A DNA stretch of 64,000 nt from Ruminococcus sp. Its GTDB lineage: Bacteria > Bacillota > Clostridia > Oscillospirales > Ruminococcaceae. The notes beneath the pieces were generated by a model. It made no database searches. It was given only the letters and a program-made list of their open reading frames with translations, and was not told the DNA's origin. The DNA lies in NCBI GenBank assembly GCA_017397925.1, contig JAFQHO010000029.1, positions 62,001-126,000 on the forward strand. The letters run 5' to 3'. Position numbers and translations under genes: made by a program. This document shows, one piece after another, positions 48,887 through 58,733 of this stretch; within the stretch, counting starts at the first letter, position 1; each line of letters starts with the position of its first letter.

Positions 48887-50314
48887 ATGAATAAATATAA
48901 AAAACTGGCGTCAAATACTTTGATTTTCGCTATAGGAAATTTTGGTTCAAAAATACTTGTCATATTTCTGACTACATTATATACTAATTTTATCAGTCCT
49001 GAGGATATGGGTACAAAGGAAAATCTTGATACAATGGCGCTTTTCCTGCAACCTATATTCACACTGGCATTGCAGGAATATCTGATACGATTTGGACTTG
49101 ATAACAGCTACGATAAAAAACAGGTTTTTTCCACCTCAGCCTGTCTTACGTTTGCTGGAATGATTGCAGTTATATTGATAGTGCCCGGACTTCGGTTTAT
49201 ATCGTTTCTTGACTTTATAACGGGATATTCGCTGATGCTTGCCATATATACCTGTACATCGGCATTACGTATGCTGTGTGCACAGTTTGTACGTTCAAGA
49301 GATATGGTAAAACTTTATGCTGTTGACGGTATAATAGCAACATTCACACTGCTTATATTCAGTTTCATTTTCATCGCAGGCTTTAAAATGGGCGTCAAAG
49401 GAGCTCTGTTATCCGTTATATGCTCTGATCTCTTATCAGCTGTATTTCTCTATTATGCAGCAAGTCTTAGCAGTTTTTTTGGTATAAGACATTTCAGTAT
49501 AAAACTTGCTGGAAAGATGATGAAATTTGCACTTCCACTTATTCCCACAATAGTAATGTGGACTATAACAAGTCTTTCTGACAGAATTTTTCTCACATAT
49601 ATGCACAGCGACAAAGTTGAACTTGGAAAATCTGCTACAGGAATATATGGAGTAGCAAATAAAATACCTAATCTTATTTCAATGGTATCAACTATATTTT
49701 TTCAGGCGTGGAATATGTCTGCAATAAATGAAAATAAATCGGCTGACAGAAATAAATTTTATGAAAGAGTTTACTCTGCGTATGAGTCGATGCTTTTCAT
49801 AGCTGCGGCAGGCCTTATAATGATTTCAAAGCCTGTAACAGATTTTATTGTTTCTGATAAAAACTATGGAGGCTACAGTATAGCATATATTTATACACCT
49901 GTATTGATAATGGCGGCAGTATTTACTGCACTTAATCAGTTCCTTGGCGGTATATATTCTGCTACAAAGCATACGCAAAACAGCTTCTGGACAAGCCTTG
50001 TGGCATGTGTCGCAAATCTCATACTCAACTATGTTATGATTCCTGTAATCGGCATACACGGTGCGGCAATTGCAACTCTTATGAGTTATTATCTCTGCTT
50101 CTGGGCAAGAATAATCGACGCAAGATATTATGTGCCGTTTAAGTTTGAAGCACTTCGTTCCTTTGTAAATACAGGACTTCTCATCGTAATGAGCATTATT
50201 GTTATAAAAGCACCGCCTGTATGGGGACTTTGGCTGGTTGTTATATTCGCCGCCGTAACAGTTTACAACTTTAAGCCTATGATGGCTACAGTAAAAAAAG
50301 TATTAAACAGATAA
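48887..50314 (+). CDS. Oligosaccharide flippase family protein (MATE/Wzx type)
   Basis: 475 residues with 12-14 helices. Begins YKKLASNTLIFAIGNFGSKI, the usual start of polysaccharide flippases; later VANKIPNLISMVSTIFFQAW and NQFLGGIYSATKHTQNSF. Likely moves a lipid-linked glycan across the membrane. No glycosyltransferases are adjacent, so the cargo is unknown. AAAGGAGG lies in the end of birA, and the ATG follows the birA stop directly. Confidence 0.88.
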   Translation: MNKYKKLASNTLIFAIGNFGSKILVIFLTTLYTNFISPEDMGTKENLDTMALFLQPIFTLALQEYLIRFGLDNSYDKKQVFSTSACLTFAGMIAVILIVPGLRFISFLDFITGYSLMLAIYTCTSALRMLCAQFVRSRDMVKLYAVDGIIATFTLLIFSFIFIAGFKMGVKGALLSVICSDLLSAVFLYYAASLSSFFGIRHFSIKLAGKMMKFALPLIPTIVMWTITSLSDRIFLTYMHSDKVELGKSATGIYGVANKIPNLISMVSTIFFQAWNMSAINENKSADRNKFYERVYSAYESMLFIAAAGLIMISKPVTDFIVSDKNYGGYSIAYIYTPVLIMAAVFTALNQFLGGIYSATKHTQNSFWTSLVACVANLILNYVMIPVIGIHGAAIATLMSYYLCFWARIIDARYYVPFKFEALRSFVNTGLLIVMSIIVIKAPPVWGLWLVVIFAAVTVYNFKPMMATVKKVLNR

Positions 50315-50326
50315 GGAGGAATTATT

Positions 50327-51034
50327 ATGCCTACACCACACAATAACGCTAAAAAGGGGGATATTGCAAAAACTGTCCTTATGCCGGGAGACCCTCTGAG
50401 AGCAAAATTTATTGCTGAAACCTACCTTGAAAATCCCGTATGCTACAACGAAGTAAGAGGTATGCTGGGATTTACAGGCACATACAAGGGGGTTCCTGTG
50501 TCTGTGCAGGGCAGCGGTATGGGGATGCCCTCTATGGGTATATATTCTCACGAGCTTTACAGTGAATATGATGTTGAAAACATCATACGTATAGGCACAG
50601 CAGGCTCAATTGCGGATAATATCAATCTCCGCGAGGTAATAATAGCAGTAAGTGCAAGCACAAATTCAAACTACGCCGCACAGTACAGACTTCCCGGCAC
50701 ATATGCACCAACTGCAAGCTGGAAGCTCATAGCAGCAGCAGTAAAAGCTGCTGAGGATAAAGGCTGTATCTACCACGCAGGAAATATTCTTTCCTCAGAC
50801 ACATTTTACGATGACGCAAACAGCCTTGCAGAGTGGAATAAAATGGGTGTTCTTGCAATTGAAATGGAATCCGCGGCACTTTATATGAATGCTGCAAGAG
50901 CAGGTAAAAATGCACTTTGCATACTTACAGTATCAGATTGTCCATTAAAGGGTTTATCCACCACAGCTGAGGAGCGTCAGACATCATTCCGTGATATGAT
51001 GGAAATTGCTCTTGAAGCGGCGGTAAGCATTTAA
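50327..51034 (+). CDS. deoD: Purine nucleoside phosphorylase DeoD type
   Basis: 235 residues. Cleaves purine nucleosides with phosphate; hexameric bacterial type. Motifs: MPTPHNNAKKGDIAKTVLMP, GDPLRAKFIAETYLEN, QGSGMGMPSMGIYSHEL, RIGTAGSI, EMESAALY, and the catalytic Asp in TVSDCPLKG. AGGAGG precedes the ATG. It is 12 bases after the flippase gene, so in the same transcript. Confidence 0.96.
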   Translation: MPTPHNNAKKGDIAKTVLMPGDPLRAKFIAETYLENPVCYNEVRGMLGFTGTYKGVPVSVQGSGMGMPSMGIYSHELYSEYDVENIIRIGTAGSIADNINLREVIIAVSASTNSNYAAQYRLPGTYAPTASWKLIAAAVKAAEDKGCIYHAGNILSSDTFYDDANSLAEWNKMGVLAIEMESAALYMNAARAGKNALCILTVSDCPLKGLSTTAEERQTSFRDMMEIALEAAVSI

Positions 51035-51060
51035 ATTAAGAATTAAGAATTAAGAATTAT
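51033..51060. repeat. Tandem AATTAAG heptad-like repeat
   Basis: AATTAAG is repeated three times plus a partial copy immediately after deoD; same family as 9319-9352. Confidence 0.6.
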
Positions 51061-51062
51061 TG

Positions 51063-51109
51063 AGGGCGGTAGTTTTCCATTAGTCTGAAAACTACCGCCC
51101 TGATTTTTT
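51063..51109 (+). terminator. Strong bidirectional terminator after deoD
   Basis: 15-bp perfect stem AGGGCGGTAGTTTTC / GAAAACTACCGCCCT followed by GATTTTTT. Also serves the convergent cation efflux gene. Confidence 0.93.
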
Positions 51110-51175
51110 ATTTCAAATTGTACGTTTAATATCCGCAAATCCACCCCAACCTAAATGCTAACAGCTGTTTCAAAA

Positions 51176-52345
51176 CTAAACAAACGGATGCTCAGGATGA
51201 ATAACTGTTTTGAATGATGAATCACGTTCTTTGATTTTTGCAGATACAAGTTCTGCCGCTTCTTCATCTTTATATCTGGAATCAACGGGGATGCACAAAT
51301 CAAAAAGAAGTGTTGTGAAGCTTTCCGCATTGACTATTCTGAAATCGTGAAGGGTAAATGAATTATCAACCTCAAGCATACATTCTTCTGCCAGTTTTTT
51401 CAGTCTGTTCACCTGCTCGTTATTTATTGCTATGGGGTCAAGGTGTATCGTCACAATTGCCCCGAAATGCTCCTGCATATCTTTTTCAAGAATATCAATA
51501 ACCTCGTGGGCGTGATTGAATTCACATTCCTCTGATATTTCAGCGTGAAGTGTGATTATAAGCCTTCCGGGGCCGTAATCGTGTATCATAAGGTCATGGG
51601 TTCCGATAACATCAGGATATTTTTTTATAAAGGAGTAAATGCTTTCTACAAATTCCTGAGATGGGGCGGTTCCAAGAAGTAAATCAACAGTTTCTTTTGC
51701 CGCCTTGAAGCCGGCCCATAGTATGAGAACTGCAACGACTAATGCTGCCCAGCCGTCAAGGGGGAAGTCCCAGAATTTAGCGCAGAGTGTTGATATAAAT
51801 ACAAGAGAGGTTGCCGCTGTGTCGGATATACTGTCGAGAGATGCAGCTTTTATTGCCGCCGAATCAATTGTATTACCTATTTTTCGGTAAAACAGGAACA
51901 GCCAAAGCTTGATTAGTATGGCAATTCCGAGTAGTATAAGTGTTATAGGGCGGAATTGTGGCAATTCGGGATGTATTATCTTGTCCACAGCAGTTTTCAG
52001 AAGCTCAATTCCAACAATCATTATCATAATATCAACGATAAATGCGGTTATGTATTCCATTCTGCCGTGACCGAGAGGATGCTCTTTATCCGCGTGTTTC
52101 GATGACATACGGAACCCCAGCATAGTCACAACCGATGATCCTGCATCGGAGATATTGTTGAAAGCGTCGGCGATAATCGCCACTGTACCCGTGAATATTC
52201 CCGTAAAAAGCTTTAGCAGGAAAAGGGCGATATTTGCAATAATTCCTGTTGTTCCCGAAAGCATTGCATAGTTATTGCGTACTTCAGGACGGTCGGAGTT
52301 TTTATAGTCTTTTACAAATTTATGTATAAGAAAATCAGTTATCAA
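51176..52345 (-). CDS. Cation diffusion facilitator family transporter
   Basis: 389 residues. Six-helix CDF efflux protein: NIALFLLKLFTGIFTGTVAI, then AIIADAFNNISDAGSS (metal-site Asp residues in helix 2), KEHPLGHGRMEYITAF, and a later DSISDTAATS (helix 5 site). A long cytoplasmic C-terminal domain with His residues follows (HAEISEECEFNHAHEVID). Exports Zn, Mn or Fe; the metal is not decidable. TTG 52345 appears to be the start, with AAAGG about 12 bases upstream (weak). It lies 15 bases after the xylan regulator gene and is probably cotranscribed with it. Confidence 0.88.
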   Translation of the reverse strand: MITDFLIHKFVKDYKNSDRPEVRNNYAMLSGTTGIIANIALFLLKLFTGIFTGTVAIIADAFNNISDAGSSVVTMLGFRMSSKHADKEHPLGHGRMEYITAFIVDIMIMIVGIELLKTAVDKIIHPELPQFRPITLILLGIAILIKLWLFLFYRKIGNTIDSAAIKAASLDSISDTAATSLVFISTLCAKFWDFPLDGWAALVVAVLILWAGFKAAKETVDLLLGTAPSQEFVESIYSFIKKYPDVIGTHDLMIHDYGPGRLIITLHAEISEECEFNHAHEVIDILEKDMQEHFGAIVTIHLDPIAINNEQVNRLKKLAEECMLEVDNSFTLHDFRIVNAESFTTLLFDLCIPVDSRYKDEEAAELVSAKIKERDSSFKTVIHPEHPFV

Positions 52346-52360
52346 TAGAAATCAGCCTTT

Positions 52361-54577
52361 CTAAATAAGGTCAAATTTGCGGTAAGCATTGGGACTTATA
52401 CCTGTCTGCTGTCTGAATTGGCGCAGGAAGTACTTATCATCCTCATATCCGCATTTTACAGCAATATTCGGCAAACTCAGTGATGTAGTCATAAGCAGAT
52501 ATTTCGCAAAAGAAATACGGCTTTGAATTAAATCCTGATGAAAGCTTACGCCGAATATGTTTTTATATGCTGCGCGGAAATGACCGCAGCTGAGGTGCAG
52601 ATCGCGGCATTCATTTTCAGCATCCCATTTTTTATCAGGTTGTTTATACATCGCTTTTTTGATATTGTTGAATTCAGTGAAATTCTGTAATTTTCTGAGA
52701 TTACTCAGCTCTTCCATATTCTTGTTCATCTGGTCTGTAAGCGTTTGCAGAAGCTCCTCTAAGGAGGTATTCAAAGCATATATTGTAAGTCCACTGGTGA
52801 GTATATTTGTTGTTTCTCCTGCTGATTTATATACAGGGGAGTGTATAATGAGATTTTGCAGTCTGTCTGCAATTTTCTTATGAAAATCCTCACTATGGTT
52901 TCCGATTGATACAAAAATAAACAGGTTATCTGAAAGCTTTGCACAAATGGCATTCTTATTAAGAGAAAGCTTTTTCATACATTCGGACGTTTCAATATCA
53001 AGCTTTACTGAAATACCTTTTTCATCAATTCTGTTTTTATCGGAAAATACACGGGTTTTAAGCAATATAGCTGATATAGATTCTCCTTTTTTGGCTTTTT
53101 TGAAAAGATTTTGGATTTCGCGGGTAAAACCTTCTTTATTGTACATACCTGTTGCTGTATCTCTGAATGCAGAAAGGTTATTATGTTCAAGAAGTTCATT
53201 TATATCATTTTTCATACGCAACGTATTCAGAGCATTTACAGCTGAGTTTATCCATCCTATTGCTACTGCATCATAGCCATCGGGTTTGGTATACTGGAAT
53301 ATAAAGTATCCGATTTCAACACCATTTGAAAACATTGGTACGAAGTAGAGGAATTTTTTATTCCCAGAGCCTGGAAGATCATCGGGAAAAAGCATTTTTC
53401 TTGTATAGTAATGAGGGTCAGAGGGAATTTGAATGGGGCTTATAATGCGGTATAACGTCATCATTTCTTCATTTGAGCTTTTATTAAGATCGGCTTTTTC
53501 TTTAAGCTCAGACCAGTTTTCATAAAGGCACAGGTATATACCGCTTACATCTCTTATAAGATAGGAATAATCCTGCAAAGCACGTATATAATCGCTCATA
53601 GAACGGCACATTGCAAGCTGATGTTCAAAATTTCCACACATTGTCATACTGTTGTGGAATTGCACTCTGCGCACCATTTGAAGCTCTTTCATAAGGAAAT
53701 TCTTATCGCTTTCGCAGGAACAGCTTTCCCCTGTAACCATACATCCTTTAAGAGAGATATCCTCTACAGGTTCGCCTGTTATTATATTATTGAGTATGCT
53801 TACAGCTTTTGCACCTACATTGCATCGATTACGGGAAAATGTACTCAGAACAGGAAAGTGATAATAACGTTCTCCTACGTATTCATATCCTATTACAGTG
53901 ATATCCTTACCAACATTTATGCCGTGTTCAAACATTCTGTCAATAAAGCCATATGCCATAAAGTCATTGGCACATATCAGAGCCTCGGGCATAGTACGGA
54001 TGCCGTTTACATATTCATCTGCAAGGTTTTCGCCTGTATTTGTCCAGTAGTTTCCATAGATAATATTTTCATCGCCAAAGGGAAGATTATTCTCAATCAT
54101 TATATCCCGTACACCCTGTACACGTTCGTGAGATGTATGAAATTCTTTCTGTCCCGTCAGGATATCAATTCTTCTGAAATTATGCTTATCTGTAAGATGT
54201 CTTGTTATTTCGCGGAAATCTTCTCTTATATTGTTGTTTACACATATGTAGCCTTCAATATTTTCACCTGCGATCACAACAGGTACATTCAGTTCACTGA
54301 GTTTATTAAGAATAGCAGGACGGAGATCGTATTCGGAAAGTGTTTCAGCCATAACGATAATACCGTCTAATTGCGGTGATTCAATCAGCTCGTAAATTTT
54401 ATTCTCAACTTCAATATATGCGAAATATTCCATATATGAGGAGTTGTGAATATTAGATATTATCGCTGTGTCAAAATCGTATTTTTCTGCCTGGGAAATT
54501 ATGCCTTCAAGCATAACTTTTTGTACTGATTCATATACTCTGGCGACTATAATACCTATCAGCGGCTTTTTTTTCAT
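52361..54577 (-). CDS. Hybrid regulator: LacI-type sugar-binding domain, GGDEF-like domain and AraC DNA-binding domain
   Basis: 738 residues. N-terminal periplasmic-binding fold as in LacI/XylR (KKPLIGIIVARVYES at the start, LDGIIVMAETLSEYD, PEALICANDFMAYGF, and VIGYEYVGER; about 1-290). A middle region of unknown fold leads to a degenerate GGDEF-like domain (TGMYNKEGFTREIQ, about 470-590) that lacks GGDEF. The C-terminus is an AraC helix-turn-helix pair (SLPNIAVKCGYEDDKYFLRQ, about 655-735). ATG 54577 follows GAGGTGAGG. It is divergent from the xylanase gene, and a repeated operator-like element is shared with the GH30 gene. It should sense a xylan-derived sugar in the cytoplasm. Confidence 0.88.
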   Translation of the reverse strand: MKKKPLIGIIVARVYESVQKVMLEGIISQAEKYDFDTAIISNIHNSSYMEYFAYIEVENKIYELIESPQLDGIIVMAETLSEYDLRPAILNKLSELNVPVVIAGENIEGYICVNNNIREDFREITRHLTDKHNFRRIDILTGQKEFHTSHERVQGVRDIMIENNLPFGDENIIYGNYWTNTGENLADEYVNGIRTMPEALICANDFMAYGFIDRMFEHGINVGKDITVIGYEYVGERYYHFPVLSTFSRNRCNVGAKAVSILNNIITGEPVEDISLKGCMVTGESCSCESDKNFLMKELQMVRRVQFHNSMTMCGNFEHQLAMCRSMSDYIRALQDYSYLIRDVSGIYLCLYENWSELKEKADLNKSSNEEMMTLYRIISPIQIPSDPHYYTRKMLFPDDLPGSGNKKFLYFVPMFSNGVEIGYFIFQYTKPDGYDAVAIGWINSAVNALNTLRMKNDINELLEHNNLSAFRDTATGMYNKEGFTREIQNLFKKAKKGESISAILLKTRVFSDKNRIDEKGISVKLDIETSECMKKLSLNKNAICAKLSDNLFIFVSIGNHSEDFHKKIADRLQNLIIHSPVYKSAGETTNILTSGLTIYALNTSLEELLQTLTDQMNKNMEELSNLRKLQNFTEFNNIKKAMYKQPDKKWDAENECRDLHLSCGHFRAAYKNIFGVSFHQDLIQSRISFAKYLLMTTSLSLPNIAVKCGYEDDKYFLRQFRQQTGISPNAYRKFDLI

Positions 54578-54699
54578 ATACCTCACCTCTTTTTTTTGAG
54601 AATATTTTGTTTCCGAAAATTAATAAAATCAATCAATTTTTGCTATAATTTAGTCATATGTTGCTATTTAAACACCATATATTGCTCTTTTTCATTTTT

Positions 54700-54728
54700 A
54701 TTATATCACATTGCGAAACAAAAATCAA
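54700..54728 (-). promoter_or_regulatory. Promoter of the xylan regulator gene
   Basis: Minus strand TTGATT (54723-54728), 17-base spacer, TATAAT (54700-54705). Its -35 ends 4 bases from the operator-like element, so it could be autoregulated. Confidence 0.75.
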
Positions 54729-54732
54729 GAAA

Positions 54733-54773
54733 AAATCTTCAAAATATCCACCTTTTCTGCAAATTGTGGGTTG
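54733..54773 (+). promoter_or_regulatory. Operator-like element of the GH10/GH43 gene
   Basis: AAATCTTCAAAATATCCACC (54733-54752) then AAATTGTGGGTTG (54761-54773), overlapping the -35. The half-site AAATCTTCAAAA is partly repeated 20 bases on as TTTTCTGCAAAT. The same arrangement and spacing recur at 59052-59092. Confidence 0.7.
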
Positions 54774-54799
54774 AGAACATTTTATGAATAGTGTATAAT
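54771..54799 (+). promoter_or_regulatory. Promoter of the GH10/GH43 enzyme gene
   Basis: TTGAGA (54771-54776), 17-base spacer, TATAAT (54794-54799). The leader is about 95 bases. Confidence 0.8.
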
Positions 54800-54899
54800 T
54801 AAATTAACGAGTACGAAATAAACAAAAAACGTCTGCTTTTTGGGGGATTATTAACCTCATTGCTGACAAAAGACTAATTTTTATGAAGGGATGATCATT

Positions 54900-57800
54900 T
54901 TGAACAAGAAGAAGTTAATTGCAGCAGCTGTTGCTGCTGCCGTTTCCGCAAGTAACTTTGCTGTTATGCCTCAGCTTGCAGGTATGCAATTTCAAACAGT
55001 AAAAGCTGTATGCGACACCTTTGATGCAAACTATGACGGTTGGCATCATACAGAAGTCGAAGAGATACTTGTTCCTGCCGACGGTATTAACGGCACAAGA
55101 GGTCTGCTTGTAACAGGCAGAGATTCTTCCGCAGAGGGTGCTGCATCATCTAAGGGTTTTTACCTTATTGGCGGTGAAAAGTACAAATACAGCATAAATG
55201 TAAAGGCTGATACGGATGAAACATTCCGCCTTTCACTTACTTATTTAGATGATGAAACTCATGAGGAAACAACTGTTGAGCTTGATTCAGTAAATGCAAA
55301 AGCAGGCGAGTGGACAGAACTTTCAGCAAATTTCAAAGCGCCTGAGGGTTCATATGAATTTGAAATGAAAGTTACAACTGACAGCACAGCTGATTTCACA
55401 ATTGATGAGTGCGTCGTTACAGGTAAGGAAACAGCAGCTGTAAAGGCTGCCGGAAATGGTCTGAAAGAGGCTTTCGCAGGTTATGGTTTCCGTGTAGGTA
55501 ATATTCTTAACTACAAGACAGTAAATGATTCTGCTATCAAGGCAAATTATATAAAGGATTTCAATGCAATTGAGGGCGAGAATGAAACAAAGCCCGATGC
55601 TACACTTGTTAAAAACGGATCCACAAATACAGATGTTAAAGTATCTCTTAACAGTTCAGCTGCAATTGCTGACTTCTGTATAAAGAATGGTATGGGATTC
55701 CGTGGACATACTCTTGCTTGGCACAGCCAGACTCCACAGTGGTTCTTCAAGGATAACTGGCAGGACGGTGGAAGCTGGGTAAGCGAAAGCGTTATGAAAC
55801 AGCGTCTTGAAAGCTATATCAAGAATATCTTTGCTGCATTCAAATCACAGTATCCCACCCTTGACCTTTACGCATATGACGTTGTAAACGAAGCTGTATC
55901 AGACGATTCAAACAGAACAAAGAACAACGGCGGTGCAAGAGTTCCCGGTTACGGCAACGGTGCATCACCTTGGGTACAGGTTTACGGCGACAACGGCTTT
56001 ATTGAGGACGCATTCACATTCGCAAGAAAGTATGCTCCTTCAACTTGTAAGCTTTTCTACAACGACTATAATGAATACTGGGATCACAAGCGTGATTGTA
56101 TCATTAATACTATCCTGAAACCTCTCAAAGCAAAGGGACTTATTGACGGTATGGGAATGCAGTCCCACGTTCCTGCAAATGCAACAGGCTTTGCTGGAAC
56201 TGATTCCTACTTACAGGCAATGGATATGTATCTGGCCCTCGGTCTTGAGGTTCATGTTACAGAGCTTGATATTTCTGTTGAAAGCGGAAAATACAGCTTT
56301 ACAGATCAGGCAAATAAGTACAAGGCTATTTTCCAGCACGCTATGCAGGTAAATACAAGCGGCAATACACCCGGAAAGGTTACACTTATTCAGATGTGGG
56401 GACCAAATGATGCTAACTCATGGCTTAGCGCAGGTTCAAACGCTCTCCTTTACGATTCAAGCAATCAGCCTAAGGAAGCTTATAAAACACTTATGAATCT
56501 CGGCGACGGAAACGGTCCTCTGGAGGGCGTAGGCGGTTCTGTTGCAGTTGAGCCTAACGAGTACGGCTGGTGGTATCAGTGCGGATTCGAGGACGGCACA
56601 AGCAGCTGGACAGACCGCGGCGGAAACACAGTAGCACAGAGTTCAGCAGAGCATTATACAGAGTGGGGCAATAATTCACTTTACGTTTCTGACAGAACAG
56701 AAACATGGCAGGGTGCAATTTACACACTTAACAGCAACGCATTCAAGGCAGGCGAAACATACAGCTTCAGTGCTCACGTTAAGCATAAGTCTGATGAAAA
56801 TGTTAAGTTTATGATGAAGATTGAGTATACTGACGGCAGTGGTGAAACAGCTTATGACGAGGTTGCAACAGTTATTGCACCTAACGATACATGGGCACAG
56901 CTTGTAAATACAGAGTATACAATTCCTTCTGATGCTACAGGCGTAAAAATCTACATTGAAACAGAAGAATCTCTCACAGATTTCTACATTGACGAAGCAA
57001 TCGGTGCTGTAGGCGGCACAGGCATACAGGGTGAAGGTCAGCCTGAGCTCCCACGTGATCCTTCAAAGTTTGTTCTCGGCGATACAGACGGTGACGGCGT
57101 TCTCACAGTATTCGATATGATTTTAGGGCGTAAGGTACTCCTCGGAGATATAACAGATTCATCAACAGTTAAAGCCGCAGACGTTGACCAGAGCGGCAAG
57201 GTTGAAGTAAACGATATCGTGCTTTTACAGCAGTTCCTCTTAGGTATGATTAACGAATTCCCCAACAACAGACCTCCCGTTGACACAGCAGCTATGGAAG
57301 CAATCTTCAAGAATCTTTCAATCAACAGCAGCTGGAAGAATGACGGCGAAAACAACGTGCTCTGGACACATCGTTTCGGAGCAGACCCAGGATTTATGGT
57401 ATACAAGGACAGACTTTATGTATACACAACAAACGATGCTCCTGAATACAGAAGCGACGGAAAAATTCAGGTAAACACATATAACTCAGGTACAATCAAC
57501 TGTTTCTCATCTGCTGACCTTGTAAACTGGACAGACCACGGTCCAATTCCCGTTGCAGGCAGAAACAGCAGAACACAGAACGGTGCTGCAAAGTGGGCAA
57601 GCTTCGCTTGGGCTCCTGACGCAGCTTGGAAGACAATTAACGGTAAGGATAAATTCTTCCTTTACTTTGCAGACAGTGCAGGCGGTATCGGCGTACTTAC
57701 AGCCGACAGCCCCGAAGGACCTTATACTGATCCTATCGGCAAGGCACTTATCAACAAGAGCACATCAGGCTTTGGCGATGTAACATGGCTCTTTGACCCT

Positions 57801-58727
57801 GCTGTTCTCGTTGATGACGACGGCACAGGTTATCTCTACGTAGGTGGCGGTGTACCAGACGGCAAGGCAGCTGATCCTGGCACAGCAAGAGCAGTTAAGC
57901 TTGGCGCTGATATGACATCACTTTCAGGTTCAGCTGTAAAGATGAATCCTCCTTATCTCTTTGAGGATTCAAGCATTCTCAAGGTTGGCAATACTTACTA
58001 CTATTCATACTGCACAAACTGGAACACAGGCGGAAATCCCTATGGCTTCGGAAATGCAGAAATCGGTGTAATGACATCAACAAATCCCCTTGGTCCATTC
58101 ACTTATAAGGGAATAGCATTAAAGAATCCTGCTTCCTATAAGCTTGACGGCGGCGGAAACAACCACCATTCAATCGTTGAATTCAAGGGCAAGTATTATA
58201 TGCTTTACCACAGCCGTAATCTTTCAAGAGAGATGAACATTCAGGCTCTCAATTCAGACGGCACAATAGATCTTGGCGGTAACTATCGTTCACCTCACAT
58301 TGATGAGGCAACATTCTCCAATGGAATGTTCTCAGCAACAGGTACAATGAAGGGCGTTTCACAAATTGAAACACTTAATCCCTATACAACAGTACAGGCA
58401 GAAACAATGTCCAACCAGTCCAAGGGAATTACAACAAGCGGTCTTTGCGATACAAAGGTTATCGGTAAGAAGGGCGAATGGACAAAGGTAAGCGGTGTTA
58501 ACTTCAAGAATGGCACAGATACACTTACAATCAAGGCTTCATCTTCTGACGGAGCAGCAATCAAGGTATGTGTAGGCTCACCCACAGGCGATGTTATCGG
58601 CTATGCAGAGCTTTCATCCACAATGGAGAACGTAACAGTTCCCACAGTATCAAGCATTTCAGGAACAAAGGATGTATACTTCGTATTCAGCGGCAACGTT
58701 GAGTTTGACTCCTGGAGTGTAAAGTAA
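54900..58727 (+). CDS. Multidomain xylan-degrading enzyme: CBM22-GH10-CBM22-dockerin-GH43-CBM6
   Basis: 1275 residues, secreted and cellulosomal. TTG 54900 is preferred over ATG 54891, because GAAGGGA ends too near the latter. The paralogous gene at 59169 has the same leader (GGGATGATC) with ATG at the equivalent place. Order: signal peptide (to about 35); CBM22 (about 38-180); GH10 endo-xylanase with acid/base E331 (VVNEAV) and nucleophile E455 (VTELDIS); second CBM22 (about 560-710); internal dockerin (GDTDGDGVLTVFDMILGRK and ADVDQSGKVEVNDIVLLQQF, about 723-786); GH43 with D829 (GADPGFMVY) and acid E1022 (FEDSSI); CBM6 (about 1161-1275). It would cut xylan and remove arabinose or xylose side units. 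Confidence 0.93.
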   Translation: MNKKKLIAAAVAAAVSASNFAVMPQLAGMQFQTVKAVCDTFDANYDGWHHTEVEEILVPADGINGTRGLLVTGRDSSAEGAASSKGFYLIGGEKYKYSINVKADTDETFRLSLTYLDDETHEETTVELDSVNAKAGEWTELSANFKAPEGSYEFEMKVTTDSTADFTIDECVVTGKETAAVKAAGNGLKEAFAGYGFRVGNILNYKTVNDSAIKANYIKDFNAIEGENETKPDATLVKNGSTNTDVKVSLNSSAAIADFCIKNGMGFRGHTLAWHSQTPQWFFKDNWQDGGSWVSESVMKQRLESYIKNIFAAFKSQYPTLDLYAYDVVNEAVSDDSNRTKNNGGARVPGYGNGASPWVQVYGDNGFIEDAFTFARKYAPSTCKLFYNDYNEYWDHKRDCIINTILKPLKAKGLIDGMGMQSHVPANATGFAGTDSYLQAMDMYLALGLEVHVTELDISVESGKYSFTDQANKYKAIFQHAMQVNTSGNTPGKVTLIQMWGPNDANSWLSAGSNALLYDSSNQPKEAYKTLMNLGDGNGPLEGVGGSVAVEPNEYGWWYQCGFEDGTSSWTDRGGNTVAQSSAEHYTEWGNNSLYVSDRTETWQGAIYTLNSNAFKAGETYSFSAHVKHKSDENVKFMMKIEYTDGSGETAYDEVATVIAPNDTWAQLVNTEYTIPSDATGVKIYIETEESLTDFYIDEAIGAVGGTGIQGEGQPELPRDPSKFVLGDTDGDGVLTVFDMILGRKVLLGDITDSSTVKAADVDQSGKVEVNDIVLLQQFLLGMINEFPNNRPPVDTAAMEAIFKNLSINSSWKNDGENNVLWTHRFGADPGFMVYKDRLYVYTTNDAPEYRSDGKIQVNTYNSGTINCFSSADLVNWTDHGPIPVAGRNSRTQNGAAKWASFAWAPDAAWKTINGKDKFFLYFADSAGGIGVLTADSPEGPYTDPIGKALINKSTSGFGDVTWLFDPAVLVDDDGTGYLYVGGGVPDGKAADPGTARAVKLGADMTSLSGSAVKMNPPYLFEDSSILKVGNTYYYSYCTNWNTGGNPYGFGNAEIGVMTSTNPLGPFTYKGIALKNPASYKLDGGGNNHHSIVEFKGKYYMLYHSRNLSREMNIQALNSDGTIDLGGNYRSPHIDEATFSNGMFSATGTMKGVSQIETLNPYTTVQAETMSNQSKGITTSGLCDTKVIGKKGEWTKVSGVNFKNGTDTLTIKASSSDGAAIKVCVGSPTGDVIGYAELSSTMENVTVPTVSSISGTKDVYFVFSGNVEFDSWSVK

Positions 58728-58733
58728 TTAAAA

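Noticed and set aside
53621-54370. 249-codon plus-strand ORF inside the xylan regulator gene
   Set aside because: Antisense shadow of a gene with clear domains; Cys/His/Tyr-rich with no recognisable family.
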